Source: CAYSYY01 sp964576115 [NCBI: uncultured Gemmatimonadota bacterium]
GTDB lineage: Bacteria > Blakebacterota > Blakebacteria > Blakebacterales
Assembly (NCBI GenBank): GCA_964576115.1
Contig: CAZNUA010000016.1
Coordinates: forward strand, 1-64,000
Length of the DNA stretch: 64,000 nt
Reading direction: 5' to 3'
The position numbers were made by a program, and so were the translations under genes. Below the pieces are notes generated by a model. The model made no database searches and had not been told where the DNA came from. It saw nothing but the letters and a program-made list of their open reading frames with translations. Positions 1 through 8,096 of this stretch are shown here, one piece after another (the first letter of the stretch is position 1; every line of letters begins with the position of its first letter).

Positions 1-1
1 C

Positions 2-346
2 CTAGGGGTTCCTGGTGATGATGTGCGAGCCCAGCAAGACCGCCCGGCCCTGCTGCGACCATGTGCTGGCCGGTGCATCCATGCGGGCCACGCGACGCAC
101 CCGGCGGATCAGGAAACGGCCGTGGATCATGGTCGCCGCCGCCGCCGCGATTGCCACCAGAGTGGTGGTATCGATGGTGGGCGCTTTCTCCAGCGCCCGA
201 GAGCGGGCTGCTTCTTCGCCGGCGTGCAGGCGGTCGTCGAAGCGGCGGATGAGCGCGACCACCAGGCTGGTCAGAGCCAGCACGGCGAAGACGATCGCGA
301 TGCCCGCGATCGTGATATCGATGCCGCTGCCGGTCATATTGTCCAT
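2..346 (-). CDS. OadG-family small membrane subunit of a sodium-pump-type decarboxylase
   Basis: A 114-residue protein with one strong hydrophobic helix near residues 10-35 (ITIAGIAIVFAVLALTSLVV), then a charged stretch and a second alanine-rich segment near residues 60-75. This matches the gamma/delta chains of oxaloacetate and methylmalonyl-CoA decarboxylases, which anchor the carboxyltransferase and biotin carrier to the membrane beta subunit. It lies 66 bp downstream of the carboxyltransferase gene on the same strand, as in mmdA-mmdD/oadG operons. A purine-rich GGGAACGGGAA precedes the ATG. The frame is complete, ending in TAG at positions 2-4. Membrane topology and context support the call; sequence conservation in this family is weak, so the exact subunit name is inferred. 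Confidence 0.75.
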   Translation of the reverse strand: MDNMTGSGIDITIAGIAIVFAVLALTSLVVALIRRFDDRLHAGEEAARSRALEKAPTIDTTTLVAIAAAAATMIHGRFLIRRVRRVARMDAPASTWSQQGRAVLLGSHIITRNP

Positions 347-370
347 TTCCCGTTCCCTTTTCCCTGCTCC

Positions 371-389
371 CCCGGGACTGTCTCCCGGG
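371..389 (-). other. Intercistronic hairpin between carboxyltransferase and OadG-like genes
   Basis: Perfect inverted repeat CCCGGGA / TCCCGGG with a 5-nt loop, in the 66-bp gap between the two decarboxylase genes. It has no T-tract, so it looks more like an RNA-processing or partial attenuation element than a full terminator. Confidence 0.4.
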
Positions 390-412
390 CCGATTCGGAC
401 CTTCCTGCTTTC

Positions 413-1960
413 CTAGAGAGGAATGAGCCCGTGCTTTTTCTGCGGGCGGATCTGACGCTTGGCCTTGAGAACCTCGAGCGCCGCGGCCAGATAGCCGCGG
501 GTGTCGGCCGGTTCGATGATATCGTCGACCAGGCCCCGCGAGGCCGCTTCGAAGGGATTGGCGAAGATCCGCCGGTACTCCTCGATCTTTTCCCGCCGTG
601 CCGCTTCGGGATCGTCGGCCTCGGCGATCTCGCGTCGGTAAAGGACGTTTACCGCTCCCTCGGCGCCCATGACCGCGATTTCGGCCCCCGGCCAGGCACA
701 GGTCCGGTCGGCGGCCATGTCCTTCGAACACATGGCCAGGTAGGCCCCACCGTAGGCCTTGCGCACCACTACGGTCAGCTTCGGCACCGTAGCGGCGGCA
801 TAGGCGAAGAGCATCTTGGCCCCGTGGCGGATGATGCCGCCGTACTCCTGCTGCACCCCGGGCAGGAAGCCGGGCACATCCACCAGCGTCACGAGGGGGA
901 TGTTGAAGGCGTTGCAGAACCGGATGAAGCGGGCCGCCTTGTCGGAGGAGTCAATATCGAGCACTCCGGCCCGGTGCAGAGGCTGGTTGGCCACCACCCC
1001 GATCGTGCGCCCCTCGAGGCGGCCGAAACCGACGATGATATTGGGCGCGAACTGCTCCTGGACCTCGAGAAAGTCAGCGCCGTCGACGATATGGCCGATC
1101 ACCGCATGCATGTCGTAGGGCTGGCGCGGGTCGGCCGGGACGATCTCGTTCAGAACCTCATCGGGAACCAGATAGTCCTCGTGCAGCTCGGGGTAGAAGG
1201 GCGGATCCTCGGTATTGTTGCTGGGCAGGAAACTCAGGAGCCGGCGGGCGATCGCAATCGCCTCGGGCCCGTTTTCAGCCACGAAGTGCACCACCCCGCT
1301 GTAGTGCGCGTGGCTTTCGACCCCGCCGAGCTGTTCGGCTGTCACTTCTTCTCCGGTCACTTCCTTGATGACGGTGGGACCGGTGATATACATCTGCCCC
1401 TCGTGTCGCACCTGGATGATGAAATCGGTCAGGGCCGGAGAATAGGCCGCGCCGCCGGCACACGGTCCGGCGATGATACTGATCTGCGGGACCACTCCGG
1501 AGAGAAGAACATTGTTGAAAAAGATTTTCCCGTATCCCGAGAGCGATTCGACGCCCTCCTGGATGCGGGCTCCGGCACCGTCGTTGATGAAGATGAAGGG
1601 ATCGCCGGTCGTGAGCGCAGCGTTCATCGTCTCGACGATCTTGCGGGCCGTGGCCGCCCCGACCGAGCCGCCGGCCACGGTGAAATCCTGGCTGACGGCG
1701 TAGACCGGCCGTCCGTCCACGATTCCGAAACCGGTCACCACCCCCTCACCCGGCAGGTCCCTGCCGGCCAGGCCGAAATCGACGGCGTGATGGGTGATGA
1801 AGGGATAGGTCTCCTGAAAGGTGTCGGGTTCGAACAGCAGCGCCAGGCGCTCCCGGGCGGTCAGTTTGCCCGCTTCGTGCTGTTTCGCTTGGCGTTCTAC
1901 ACCCCCGCCTTCGATGATTTTCCGGCGGCGTTCGCGCAACTGCCTGATCGACTCATCCAT
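413..1960 (-). CDS. mmdA: Biotin-dependent carboxyltransferase, methylmalonyl-CoA decarboxylase alpha / propionyl-CoA carboxylase beta type
   Basis: A 515-residue carboxyltransferase with the family's usual length and two crotonase-like halves. The N-terminal half has the LTARERLALLFEPDTF signature. Acyl-CoA and carboxybiotin pocket motifs include GAGARIQEGVESL, GPCAGGAAYSPAL and, in the second half, DVPGFLPGVQQEYGG and the KAYGGAYLAM region. The enzyme moves CO2 between biotin and propionyl- or methylmalonyl-CoA. The OadG-like gene immediately downstream favours a membrane-bound, sodium-translocating methylmalonyl-CoA decarboxylase over a soluble carboxylase, but the biotin carrier and beta subunit would lie outside the window. 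The gene is 38 bp downstream of a FAH-family gene and probably co-transcribed with it. Family assignment is firm; the direction of the reaction is inferred from the neighbour. Confidence 0.85.
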   Translation of the reverse strand: MDESIRQLRERRRKIIEGGGVERQAKQHEAGKLTARERLALLFEPDTFQETYPFITHHAVDFGLAGRDLPGEGVVTGFGIVDGRPVYAVSQDFTVAGGSVGAATARKIVETMNAALTTGDPFIFINDGAGARIQEGVESLSGYGKIFFNNVLLSGVVPQISIIAGPCAGGAAYSPALTDFIIQVRHEGQMYITGPTVIKEVTGEEVTAEQLGGVESHAHYSGVVHFVAENGPEAIAIARRLLSFLPSNNTEDPPFYPELHEDYLVPDEVLNEIVPADPRQPYDMHAVIGHIVDGADFLEVQEQFAPNIIVGFGRLEGRTIGVVANQPLHRAGVLDIDSSDKAARFIRFCNAFNIPLVTLVDVPGFLPGVQQEYGGIIRHGAKMLFAYAAATVPKLTVVVRKAYGGAYLAMCSKDMAADRTCAWPGAEIAVMGAEGAVNVLYRREIAEADDPEAARREKIEEYRRIFANPFEAASRGLVDDIIEPADTRGYLAAALEVLKAKRQIRPQKKHGLIPL

Positions 1961-1998
1961 GACGGTGTACCTCGTCTGTGCGGCCGGACCGGGGCGGT

Positions 1999-2640
1999 TC
2001 AGGCTCCCGGACCGACGACGGGATTGGCGATCGTGCCAATCCCGGGTATTTCGATCTCGACGATGTCGCCGGCCGTGAGCGGTCCGACTCCGGCCGTTGT
2101 GCCGGTGGCGATCAGATCGCCTGGCTCGAGGGTCATGACGGATGCAATATAAGCCACGATCGCGGGTATGCCGAAGTGCATGTCGGCCGCCTCGCCGTGC
2201 TGACGTTCGACTCCGTTGACCCGGCCGATGACTTCCAGCTCACGCCACCGCCCGGGTTCGAGCGGCACCACCGCCGGCCCGACGGCGCAGAAGGTGTCGA
2301 AACCCTTGGCCCGGGTCCACTGTTTGTCGGTGCGCTGCAGGTCGCGGGCGGTGACGTCGTTGACACAGACGTAGCCGGCTATGGCCGCTTCGGCTTCCTC
2401 CGAATCGATATTCCTGACCGTCGCACCGATGACGACCCCGATCTCGGCCTCGTGCTCCACCTGCCTTGACTGGGGAGGCAGGACAATCGTCTCGCCGTCA
2501 TAGACGACCGCCGAAGGCGGTTTGAGGAACAGGAGCGGCTCGGTCGGCAGCTCGTTGCCGAGCTCGGCCGCATGCAGGGCGTAGTTGCGCCCCACGCAGA
2601 CGATCTTGCCGGGACGGTTCAGACCGGGGATGAACTCCAT
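1999..2640 (-). CDS. Fumarylacetoacetate hydrolase (FAH) family protein
   Basis: A 213-residue single-domain FAH-fold protein. The N-terminus carries KIVCVGRNYALHAAELG, then LFLKPPSAV, then the metal-binding HEAEIGVVIG strand and VCVNDVTARDLQ, ending with GDLIATGTTAGVGP. These are the signatures of small FAH enzymes (2-keto-4-pentenoate hydratase, HHDD isomerase, acylpyruvase or oxaloacetate tautomerase activities). The acidic metal ligands are present, so it should be catalytically active on a 2-oxo/enol acid. Substrate cannot be read from sequence. A SD-like AAAGGAGT lies about 10 nt before the ATG. The downstream carboxyltransferase gene begins 38 bp after the stop, which suggests a shared transcript and a role around oxaloacetate or methylmalonyl metabolism. 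Confidence 0.85.
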   Translation of the reverse strand: MEFIPGLNRPGKIVCVGRNYALHAAELGNELPTEPLLFLKPPSAVVYDGETIVLPPQSRQVEHEAEIGVVIGATVRNIDSEEAEAAIAGYVCVNDVTARDLQRTDKQWTRAKGFDTFCAVGPAVVPLEPGRWRELEVIGRVNGVERQHGEAADMHFGIPAIVAYIASVMTLEPGDLIATGTTAGVGPLTAGDIVEIEIPGIGTIANPVVGPGA

Positions 2641-2741
2641 GATGCAGGACTCCTTTCACCGAGCCCACAGAGGCCGATTCGCGAATTGCCTGTGCCAACG
2701 GAGAATGATGCGTACCGGTCGACAATATGACCGCTCGGATA

Positions 2742-2768
2742 CAATCTGAATATTCAATATTCAGATTG
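2742..2768. promoter_or_regulatory. Perfect 27-bp A+T-rich palindrome, candidate operator upstream of the FAH/carboxyltransferase genes
   Basis: Arms CAATCTGAATATT and AATATTCAGATTG flank a single central C, with no mismatch. It lies about 100 bp upstream of the FAH start, inside a 250-bp gap (2641-2891) that otherwise holds no gene. Its A+T richness stands out in this G+C-rich sequence. Near-perfect dyad symmetry without a loop or T-tract favours a protein operator over a terminator. The binding protein is unknown. Confidence 0.5.
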
Positions 2769-2891
2769 CATCTCGTACCCCGAGTCATGCGATCTGCTGC
2801 CGCCTGGCGCAGACCGCCCATACGCAAACCGGGCGGTACTCCGCGAAGGGAGCGCCGCCCGGCCGATACGGTTCTTCTTCGGGCCGTCGGT

Positions 2892-5495
2892 TCAGAAACC
2901 GGGGGGGACGCGGCCGCGCCGGCCCCGGCGTCCTTCCCCTTCGCCCTCATCCTCCTTCTCGTAGTCCTCGTAATGCAGCACGTACCGATCGAGCCAGGCT
3001 ACCCAGCGAGCCCAGAGGTCGAGGGTCGTCTCGACCGTGGCGGGCCCGTGATCCTCGTACGGGTACATGTAGAGGGCGGCTGTCTTGCCCAGGTCGTTCA
3101 GGGCGTGGAACATCTTCGGCGCGTGGAAGGGCGCGGTACCGGTGTTCTGGTCGTGCTGCCCGTGGTACATCAGCAGGGCGCCGTTGAGTTCGTTGGCCCA
3201 GAGGATCGGCGACATCCGCAGGTACACCTCGCGCATCTCCCACAGTTCGCGCCGCTCGGACTGGAAGCCGGCCGGGGTCAGAAGGCGGTTGTAGTTGCCG
3301 TCGCCGGCGATCCCGGCCCGGAAGAAGGGGGTCTGGATCAGAGCATTGGCGGTCCCGAAGGCACCGTAGGAGTGCCCCCCGATGGCCAGCCGGTCGGGAT
3401 CGATGATCGCCTTCTCATCCAGGGCCCTGATCACGGCGTAGAGGTTCTGACGCAGGTCGGCGGTGTAGGTGTCGTTCAGCGCCCCCTCCGAGCCCATGAT
3501 CGGACAGGCCGGTTCGATCACAGCGTAGCCCAGGATGGTCAGAATCTCCATCGAGCGGGTACTCACCCGCGGGAAGCTGTTGATATTGGTCCGGCGCATC
3601 GACTCGTCCAGGTCCTTCTGGCTGGTGTACTCGCGCGGGTAGAACCAGAACATGGCCGGCAGGCGGGTGCCGGCAACGTAGCCGGGCGGCAGGGTGACAT
3701 CGACCCAGAAGGTGATCCCGTCGGCCCGGGTGACCTGGAAGCGCTGCCGCTGGGCTCCAGTGACCTGCGGGGCGTAATCGACGTTGTCGGTCAGCTTGCG
3801 GACCGTGCCGGTGGCGGTCTCGACCAGCCAGGAGTCGCTGATCATGGTCGGCGATTCGCGCGAGATGATGAGCTGGGTGGCGTCGTCATCCAGCTGTTCG
3901 AGGATCCTGTCCGAGCTGTCCTCCCCCCCCGTCCAGAGAGTGTCGATCTCCCCGGTGGCGATCTCGACTCGGTGGAAGAAGGGCCTGGGAGCCTGCTCCT
4001 GCCAGTTCTCAAACGATTGCGTACCCGCGAGGTAGGCGCAGGAACCGTCGCTCGAGGTACGTACGACCGCTGCCCCGAGCGGGCCCGGCTTCATCTGCAG
4101 ACCACCCCGGGTGTCGTAGTAGTCGTCGGTATCGCGCTCGTAGATGGTGAAGCGCGTTTCGGGATCGTCGAGGTTGACGGCATACAGGGTCTCGGTCGAA
4201 CCCTCCCGCTCGGTGATGTAGAGGGTCTGGCAGTCGGCCGAATAAAGCACGCTTCTCATCCGGGTTTCGGACTCGAACACGATTTCAGTCGAGGTCGAAT
4301 CGAAGGGCGCGACCCAGAGCATGACCCGATCCTTGCGGGGGTGCTCTTCCTCCTGCTCGCTCTCCTCCTGCGGTTCCTCGTCGCCCTCTTCGCCGCGCTG
4401 GCGCGGCTCCTGCTCCAGGTAGCTCAATCCCGCTCCGTCGGGGCGCCAGGAGAGGCTGCGCTTGCCCTGCTGATCTCCGCCCCGTGCGAAGCCGCCCCCA
4501 CCGCCGTCGGAGATGCCGGTGCGCAGTTCACGTGAGGAGATCTCGGTCAGCACGTTGCCCTCCAGGTCCCAGATCTCCTCGACCGAGCCGAAGTTGGAGA
4601 CCGGCACGATATAGGAGAAGGGTTTGGTCATGCGCGTGACCCGCAGGTACTGCCCGTCGGGCGAGATATTGAAACTGCGGATCATGTCGGGGGCCCCGAT
4701 CGGGGCGGCCCGGCGACGGGCGACATCGATCAGGGCCAGCTGCCCCGTCGAGTAGTACTCGAGCAGGGTCATGTCGTGCGGGGTTTCGAGCAGGCTGGCG
4801 TAGATGCGCAGTTTGTTCTCGCCCTCTTCGGTCACCCGTATCATGGGGGTGGTTGGGACCGGCGGTTCGGGCGGCGCATCGGCCCGATCCTCGGGCACGA
4901 GCACGCAGACGATATGGGCCGAATCGGCGGTCCAGGTGAAGGACGAAGCCAGGGTTGTCAGGGTGGGCGTGCGGGTCACGGCCCGGGCCCGGCCCGAGTC
5001 GATCTCGTAGACCCAGATGTGGGTGGCCTCGTCGGTATGCACGTAGTAGGCCAGTTTGGTGCCGTCGGGGCTGAAACTCGGATTCGAGACCCGGGCGCCG
5101 TCAGGGGCGTCGATCCGCACCCGGTTCAGGTCGGGCCAGCCGATCAGCTCGAAGCCGGGGTTGTTCCGGGTGGTGTAACGCCGGTTCCGGTTGGCTACCG
5201 GATCGATTTGCTGTCCGCCCAGGCGGTAGAAAGGCCGGGCGAAGAGGGCCACCGAGGGCAGGCCGTCACTCAGAGTTCGCAGGAACCACCGTCCGTCGGG
5301 GCTGCGGTTTGAGAGGGTGACGTTATCCGACCACGGGGCCAGGGCGATGGCGGCGATCTCTTCGGGCGGGCTCAGATAGCCTTCGGCGTTGATGATCTCT
5401 TCGGCGTTCTGGGCCAGGGCAGCACCGGCCCACAGCACGAGCAGCAGTGCCGTCGCCGTCAGGGTGCGCAGACGCGGGAATGAAGCATTGAACAT
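2892..5495 (-). CDS. Secreted S9-family (prolyl oligopeptidase/glutamyl endopeptidase-like) serine peptidase
   Basis: A 867-residue exported peptidase. The chosen ATG is preceded by AAGGAG and gives a clean signal peptide (MFNASFPRL..., ending ALAQ near residue 28). Residues about 50-600 form an N-terminal beta-propeller with recurring 'SPDGRWFLR', 'FSPDGTKLAYY' and 'ISPDGQYLRV' blades. The C-terminal alpha/beta-hydrolase domain carries GGHSYGAFG with Ser709, an Asp in GQHDQNTG at 782 and His816 in YEDHG, a complete Ser-Asp-His triad in the usual order. A highly charged Glu/Arg tail closes the protein. Similar proteins are annotated as glutamyl endopeptidases; substrate specificity is inferred only. 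It stands 89 bp downstream of the next carboxyltransferase gene on the same strand. Confidence 0.88.
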   Translation of the reverse strand: MFNASFPRLRTLTATALLLVLWAGAALAQNAEEIINAEGYLSPPEEIAAIALAPWSDNVTLSNRSPDGRWFLRTLSDGLPSVALFARPFYRLGGQQIDPVANRNRRYTTRNNPGFELIGWPDLNRVRIDAPDGARVSNPSFSPDGTKLAYYVHTDEATHIWVYEIDSGRARAVTRTPTLTTLASSFTWTADSAHIVCVLVPEDRADAPPEPPVPTTPMIRVTEEGENKLRIYASLLETPHDMTLLEYYSTGQLALIDVARRRAAPIGAPDMIRSFNISPDGQYLRVTRMTKPFSYIVPVSNFGSVEEIWDLEGNVLTEISSRELRTGISDGGGGGFARGGDQQGKRSLSWRPDGAGLSYLEQEPRQRGEEGDEEPQEESEQEEEHPRKDRVMLWVAPFDSTSTEIVFESETRMRSVLYSADCQTLYITEREGSTETLYAVNLDDPETRFTIYERDTDDYYDTRGGLQMKPGPLGAAVVRTSSDGSCAYLAGTQSFENWQEQAPRPFFHRVEIATGEIDTLWTGGEDSSDRILEQLDDDATQLIISRESPTMISDSWLVETATGTVRKLTDNVDYAPQVTGAQRQRFQVTRADGITFWVDVTLPPGYVAGTRLPAMFWFYPREYTSQKDLDESMRRTNINSFPRVSTRSMEILTILGYAVIEPACPIMGSEGALNDTYTADLRQNLYAVIRALDEKAIIDPDRLAIGGHSYGAFGTANALIQTPFFRAGIAGDGNYNRLLTPAGFQSERRELWEMREVYLRMSPILWANELNGALLMYHGQHDQNTGTAPFHAPKMFHALNDLGKTAALYMYPYEDHGPATVETTLDLWARWVAWLDRYVLHYEDYEKEDEGEGEGRRGRRGRVPPGF

Positions 5496-5584
5496 GGGAT
5501 CGACTCCTTGCCGGTTTTTTCCTGCCGGTACTCTATCGGTCATACCGCCGGGGGGCAAACGATCCTCAATCGAACGTACGGGGA

Positions 5585-7312
5585 TCAGGTCTGCAGCACT
5601 CCCGGTGTGAAGAGGGGAAATTCCTTCTGGTGCGCGGCCGCGTCGAGAGCGGCGATGATCCAGAACCTCGTTTCGAGCGGATCTATGATGGCGTCGACCC
5701 AGAGCCGGGCGGCGGCATAGCGGGCGTCGGTGGTCCGTTCGTACTCGGCCTTGATCGAGTCGAGGATCTCCTGTTTGTCCTCGGCCGAGAGCTCCTTGCC
5801 CTGCCGCTCCAGGCTCTTGACCCGGATATCGGCCAGGGTGTTGGCGGCCTGGGCTCCTCCCATGACGGCGTACTCGGCGGTGGGCCAGGCGAAGATGAAG
5901 CGCGGATCGTAAGCCTTGCCGGCCAGGGCGTAGTTGCCGGCGCCGTAGGAGCCGCCCACGATGACGGTGATCTTGGGTACGATCGAGTTCGCAACCACGT
6001 TGACCATCTTCGAGCCGGCTCTGATGATGCCGTCGAATTCGGCGTCGCGTCCGACCATGAAACCCGACACATCGTGCAGAAAGAGAAGGGGAACCATGTT
6101 CTGGTTGCAGTCCATCATGAAGCGGGCCGCCTTCTCGGCCGATTCGGGGTAGATCACCCCGCCCACCTCGGGCATACCGCGGGCCGGAGTGGAGGAGAGA
6201 CGCTGGTTAGCCACGATCCCCACGCTCCATCCCCCCACCCGGGCGTAGCCGCAGAGTACCGTCCGGCCGATATCGGCCCGGTATTCCACGAACTCGGAAT
6301 CATCCACGATCCGGGCGATGATCTCGCGCATATCGTACTGCTGAGTCGGGTCGTCCTGGTAAATGCCGTAGAGATCGTCGACCTCATAGCGGGGTTCGAC
6401 CGGCTCGGCCCGATCGAAGGGGGCTCCTTCGCGCCGGCCCATCTGGGCCACCAGCCGGCGCAGACGTTTGAGGCAGCCTTCGTCATCGGCTTCACGGAAA
6501 TCCACCGTGCCGCTCACGGCGGCATGGATCCAGACCCCGCCGAGCTCCTCGTGGCTGATCTCCTGGCCGATGGCGGCCTTGACCAGCGCCGGACCGCCGA
6601 TGTACAGCCCCGAGCCCTCGGTCATGAGAATCTTGTCGGTCATGACCGGCAGGTAGGCCCCGCCGGCTACGCAGTAGCCCATGATGGCGGTGATCTGGGG
6701 GATTCCCTTGGCCGTCATGCGGGCGTTGAGGTAGAAAATGCGGCCGAAATCATCCTGATCGGGGAAGACGTCCTCCTGCAGGGGCAGGAAGATACCGGCC
6801 GAGTCCACCAGGTACAGGGTCGGCAGATGACACTGTTCGGCGATGTACTGGGCCCGGATGATTTTCTTGGCCGTCATCGGGAAGAACGCCCCCGCCTTCA
6901 CGGTGGCGTCGTTGGCGATGATCATCACCAGCCGGCCTTCGACCCGGCCCAGCCCGCAGACCGTTCCCGCGGCCGGCGCCCCGCCCCACTCCTCGTACAT
7001 CCCCCAGGCGACGAACTCGCCCAGTTCGAAGAAGCGGCTGTCCGCATCGATCAGCTTTTCGATCCGCTCCCGGGCCGTGAGCCGGCCCTTGGCGTGCTGT
7101 TTCTCGATGTTCTTCTCGCCCCCGCCCAGATGGATCTGCCGCTGCGATTTGCGAATGTCGACGACTCGTGCGGCCATTCGCTCGTAGGTGTCCCGAAAGC
7201 GATCCGAGAGGCGGCGATCGCGATCGATCGCCGTGCCCAGAATGTTGTCGGTCGGGGGGGGAGCGGGACGCTCGGGGGCGGGATGATCGTCTGGGGTCGG
7301 CTTCGGGGCCAT
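5585..7312 (-). CDS. Acyl-CoA carboxylase carboxyltransferase subunit, methylcrotonyl-CoA carboxylase beta-like
   Basis: A 575-residue carboxyltransferase distinct from the one at 413-1960. An upstream in-frame extension is not preferred because the ATG at 7312 has GGAG about 9 nt upstream and begins the low-complexity Pro-rich leader. Key motifs are GGGEKNIEKQHAKGRLTARE, MGYCVAGGAYLPVMTDKI in the first half, and HDVSGFMVGRDAE plus GGSYGAGNYALAGKAYDPRF with FAWPTAEYAVMGGAQAA in the second. The last block is typical of methylcrotonyl-CoA and related acyl-CoA carboxylases. A functional enzyme needs a biotin carboxylase/carrier subunit, and none is encoded in the window. Substrate could be methylcrotonyl, geranyl or another branched acyl-CoA. 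Confidence 0.85.
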   Translation of the reverse strand: MAPKPTPDDHPAPERPAPPPTDNILGTAIDRDRRLSDRFRDTYERMAARVVDIRKSQRQIHLGGGEKNIEKQHAKGRLTARERIEKLIDADSRFFELGEFVAWGMYEEWGGAPAAGTVCGLGRVEGRLVMIIANDATVKAGAFFPMTAKKIIRAQYIAEQCHLPTLYLVDSAGIFLPLQEDVFPDQDDFGRIFYLNARMTAKGIPQITAIMGYCVAGGAYLPVMTDKILMTEGSGLYIGGPALVKAAIGQEISHEELGGVWIHAAVSGTVDFREADDEGCLKRLRRLVAQMGRREGAPFDRAEPVEPRYEVDDLYGIYQDDPTQQYDMREIIARIVDDSEFVEYRADIGRTVLCGYARVGGWSVGIVANQRLSSTPARGMPEVGGVIYPESAEKAARFMMDCNQNMVPLLFLHDVSGFMVGRDAEFDGIIRAGSKMVNVVANSIVPKITVIVGGSYGAGNYALAGKAYDPRFIFAWPTAEYAVMGGAQAANTLADIRVKSLERQGKELSAEDKQEILDSIKAEYERTTDARYAAARLWVDAIIDPLETRFWIIAALDAAAHQKEFPLFTPGVLQT

Positions 7313-7440
7313 CGCAGTCGCTCCGTTTCCTGCTGCGCGGGTGGTTCGGGTTACGGCAACCGGAGATCCTGATCCGGATGATAGGGCGAAGCGACCCGGG
7401 AGTCGAGCCCCGCAAGCGTGAACCGGATCAGACGGCAATC

Positions 7441-8094
7441 TCAGCGGTGGCGCAGAACCTCCAGGTCCTCGTTGCGTCCCAGCAGGACCAGGATGTCGGA
7501 ATCTTTGACCAGGAAATCACCGCCGGGGGCCACCACGACCTCGTCGGGAACGACCTGCTGAACCAGGATGACGGTCACGTTGAAGGTACTGCGCAGATGG
7601 AGTTCGGCCAGGGTCTTGCCGATCATCTCCCTGCGTGGAGCCCACTCGAGCAGGCTGTAGTCGCCGCCGAGGGGAAAGAACTCGATCACGTCCTGATCGG
7701 CCATCCGGAACGCAACCCGTTCGGCCATGTCGCGGTCGGGGTAGACGACCTCGTCGGCCCCCACCCGCTCCAGCACGGTGCCGTGATCCTCACTCACCGC
7801 CTTGACGATGATATTGCCGGCCCCCAGCTCTTTCAGATAGAGCGTGGTCAGGACCGAGGCTTCGATCCGGTCGCCCAGGTTGACCAGCACCGTGTCGAAG
7901 GTCTCGATCTCGAGTTCGCGCAAGGCCGTGCGGTCGGTGGCATCGGCGATGACGGCGGTGGTGACGATCTCCTTGACCTGCTCGAGGGCCGTCTCATTGC
8001 AGTCCACCGCCAGGACCTCATGACCGGTCCGGGAGAACGCCTGGCAGAGGAAATTGCCGAAGTTGCCCACCCCGATGATCGCGAATCTTTTCAT
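7441..8094 (-). CDS. trkA: TrkA/KtrA-type potassium channel regulatory subunit
   Basis: A 217-residue cytoplasmic regulator. Residues 1-130 are an RCK_N Rossmann domain beginning FAIIGVGNFGNFL (GxGxxG nucleotide loop) with the acidic AVDC after strand 2. Residues about 140-217 form an RCK_C (TrkA_C) domain with IGKTLAELHL and GGDFLVKDSDILVLLG. Subunits of this size form an octameric ring under KtrB/TrkH-type channels and gate them in response to nucleotides. It begins 2 bp after the channel gene on the same strand, so the two are surely co-expressed. The single RCK_N/RCK_C arrangement is Ktr-like rather than the duplicated enteric TrkA. Confidence 0.92.
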   Translation of the reverse strand: MKRFAIIGVGNFGNFLCQAFSRTGHEVLAVDCNETALEQVKEIVTTAVIADATDRTALRELEIETFDTVLVNLGDRIEASVLTTLYLKELGAGNIIVKAVSEDHGTVLERVGADEVVYPDRDMAERVAFRMADQDVIEFFPLGGDYSLLEWAPRREMIGKTLAELHLRSTFNVTVILVQQVVPDEVVVAPGGDFLVKDSDILVLLGRNEDLEVLRHR

Positions 8095-8096
8095 GA

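Noticed and set aside
23-2152. 709-residue open frame on the plus strand opposite the OadG/carboxyltransferase genes
   Set aside because: Antisense of well-supported genes; composition is dominated by Gly/Arg/Asp/His typical of shadow frames in G+C-rich DNA.
2727-4535. 602-residue open frame opposite the S9 peptidase
   Set aside because: Antisense shadow; no recognisable domain, whereas the opposite strand has a full catalytic triad and signal peptide.
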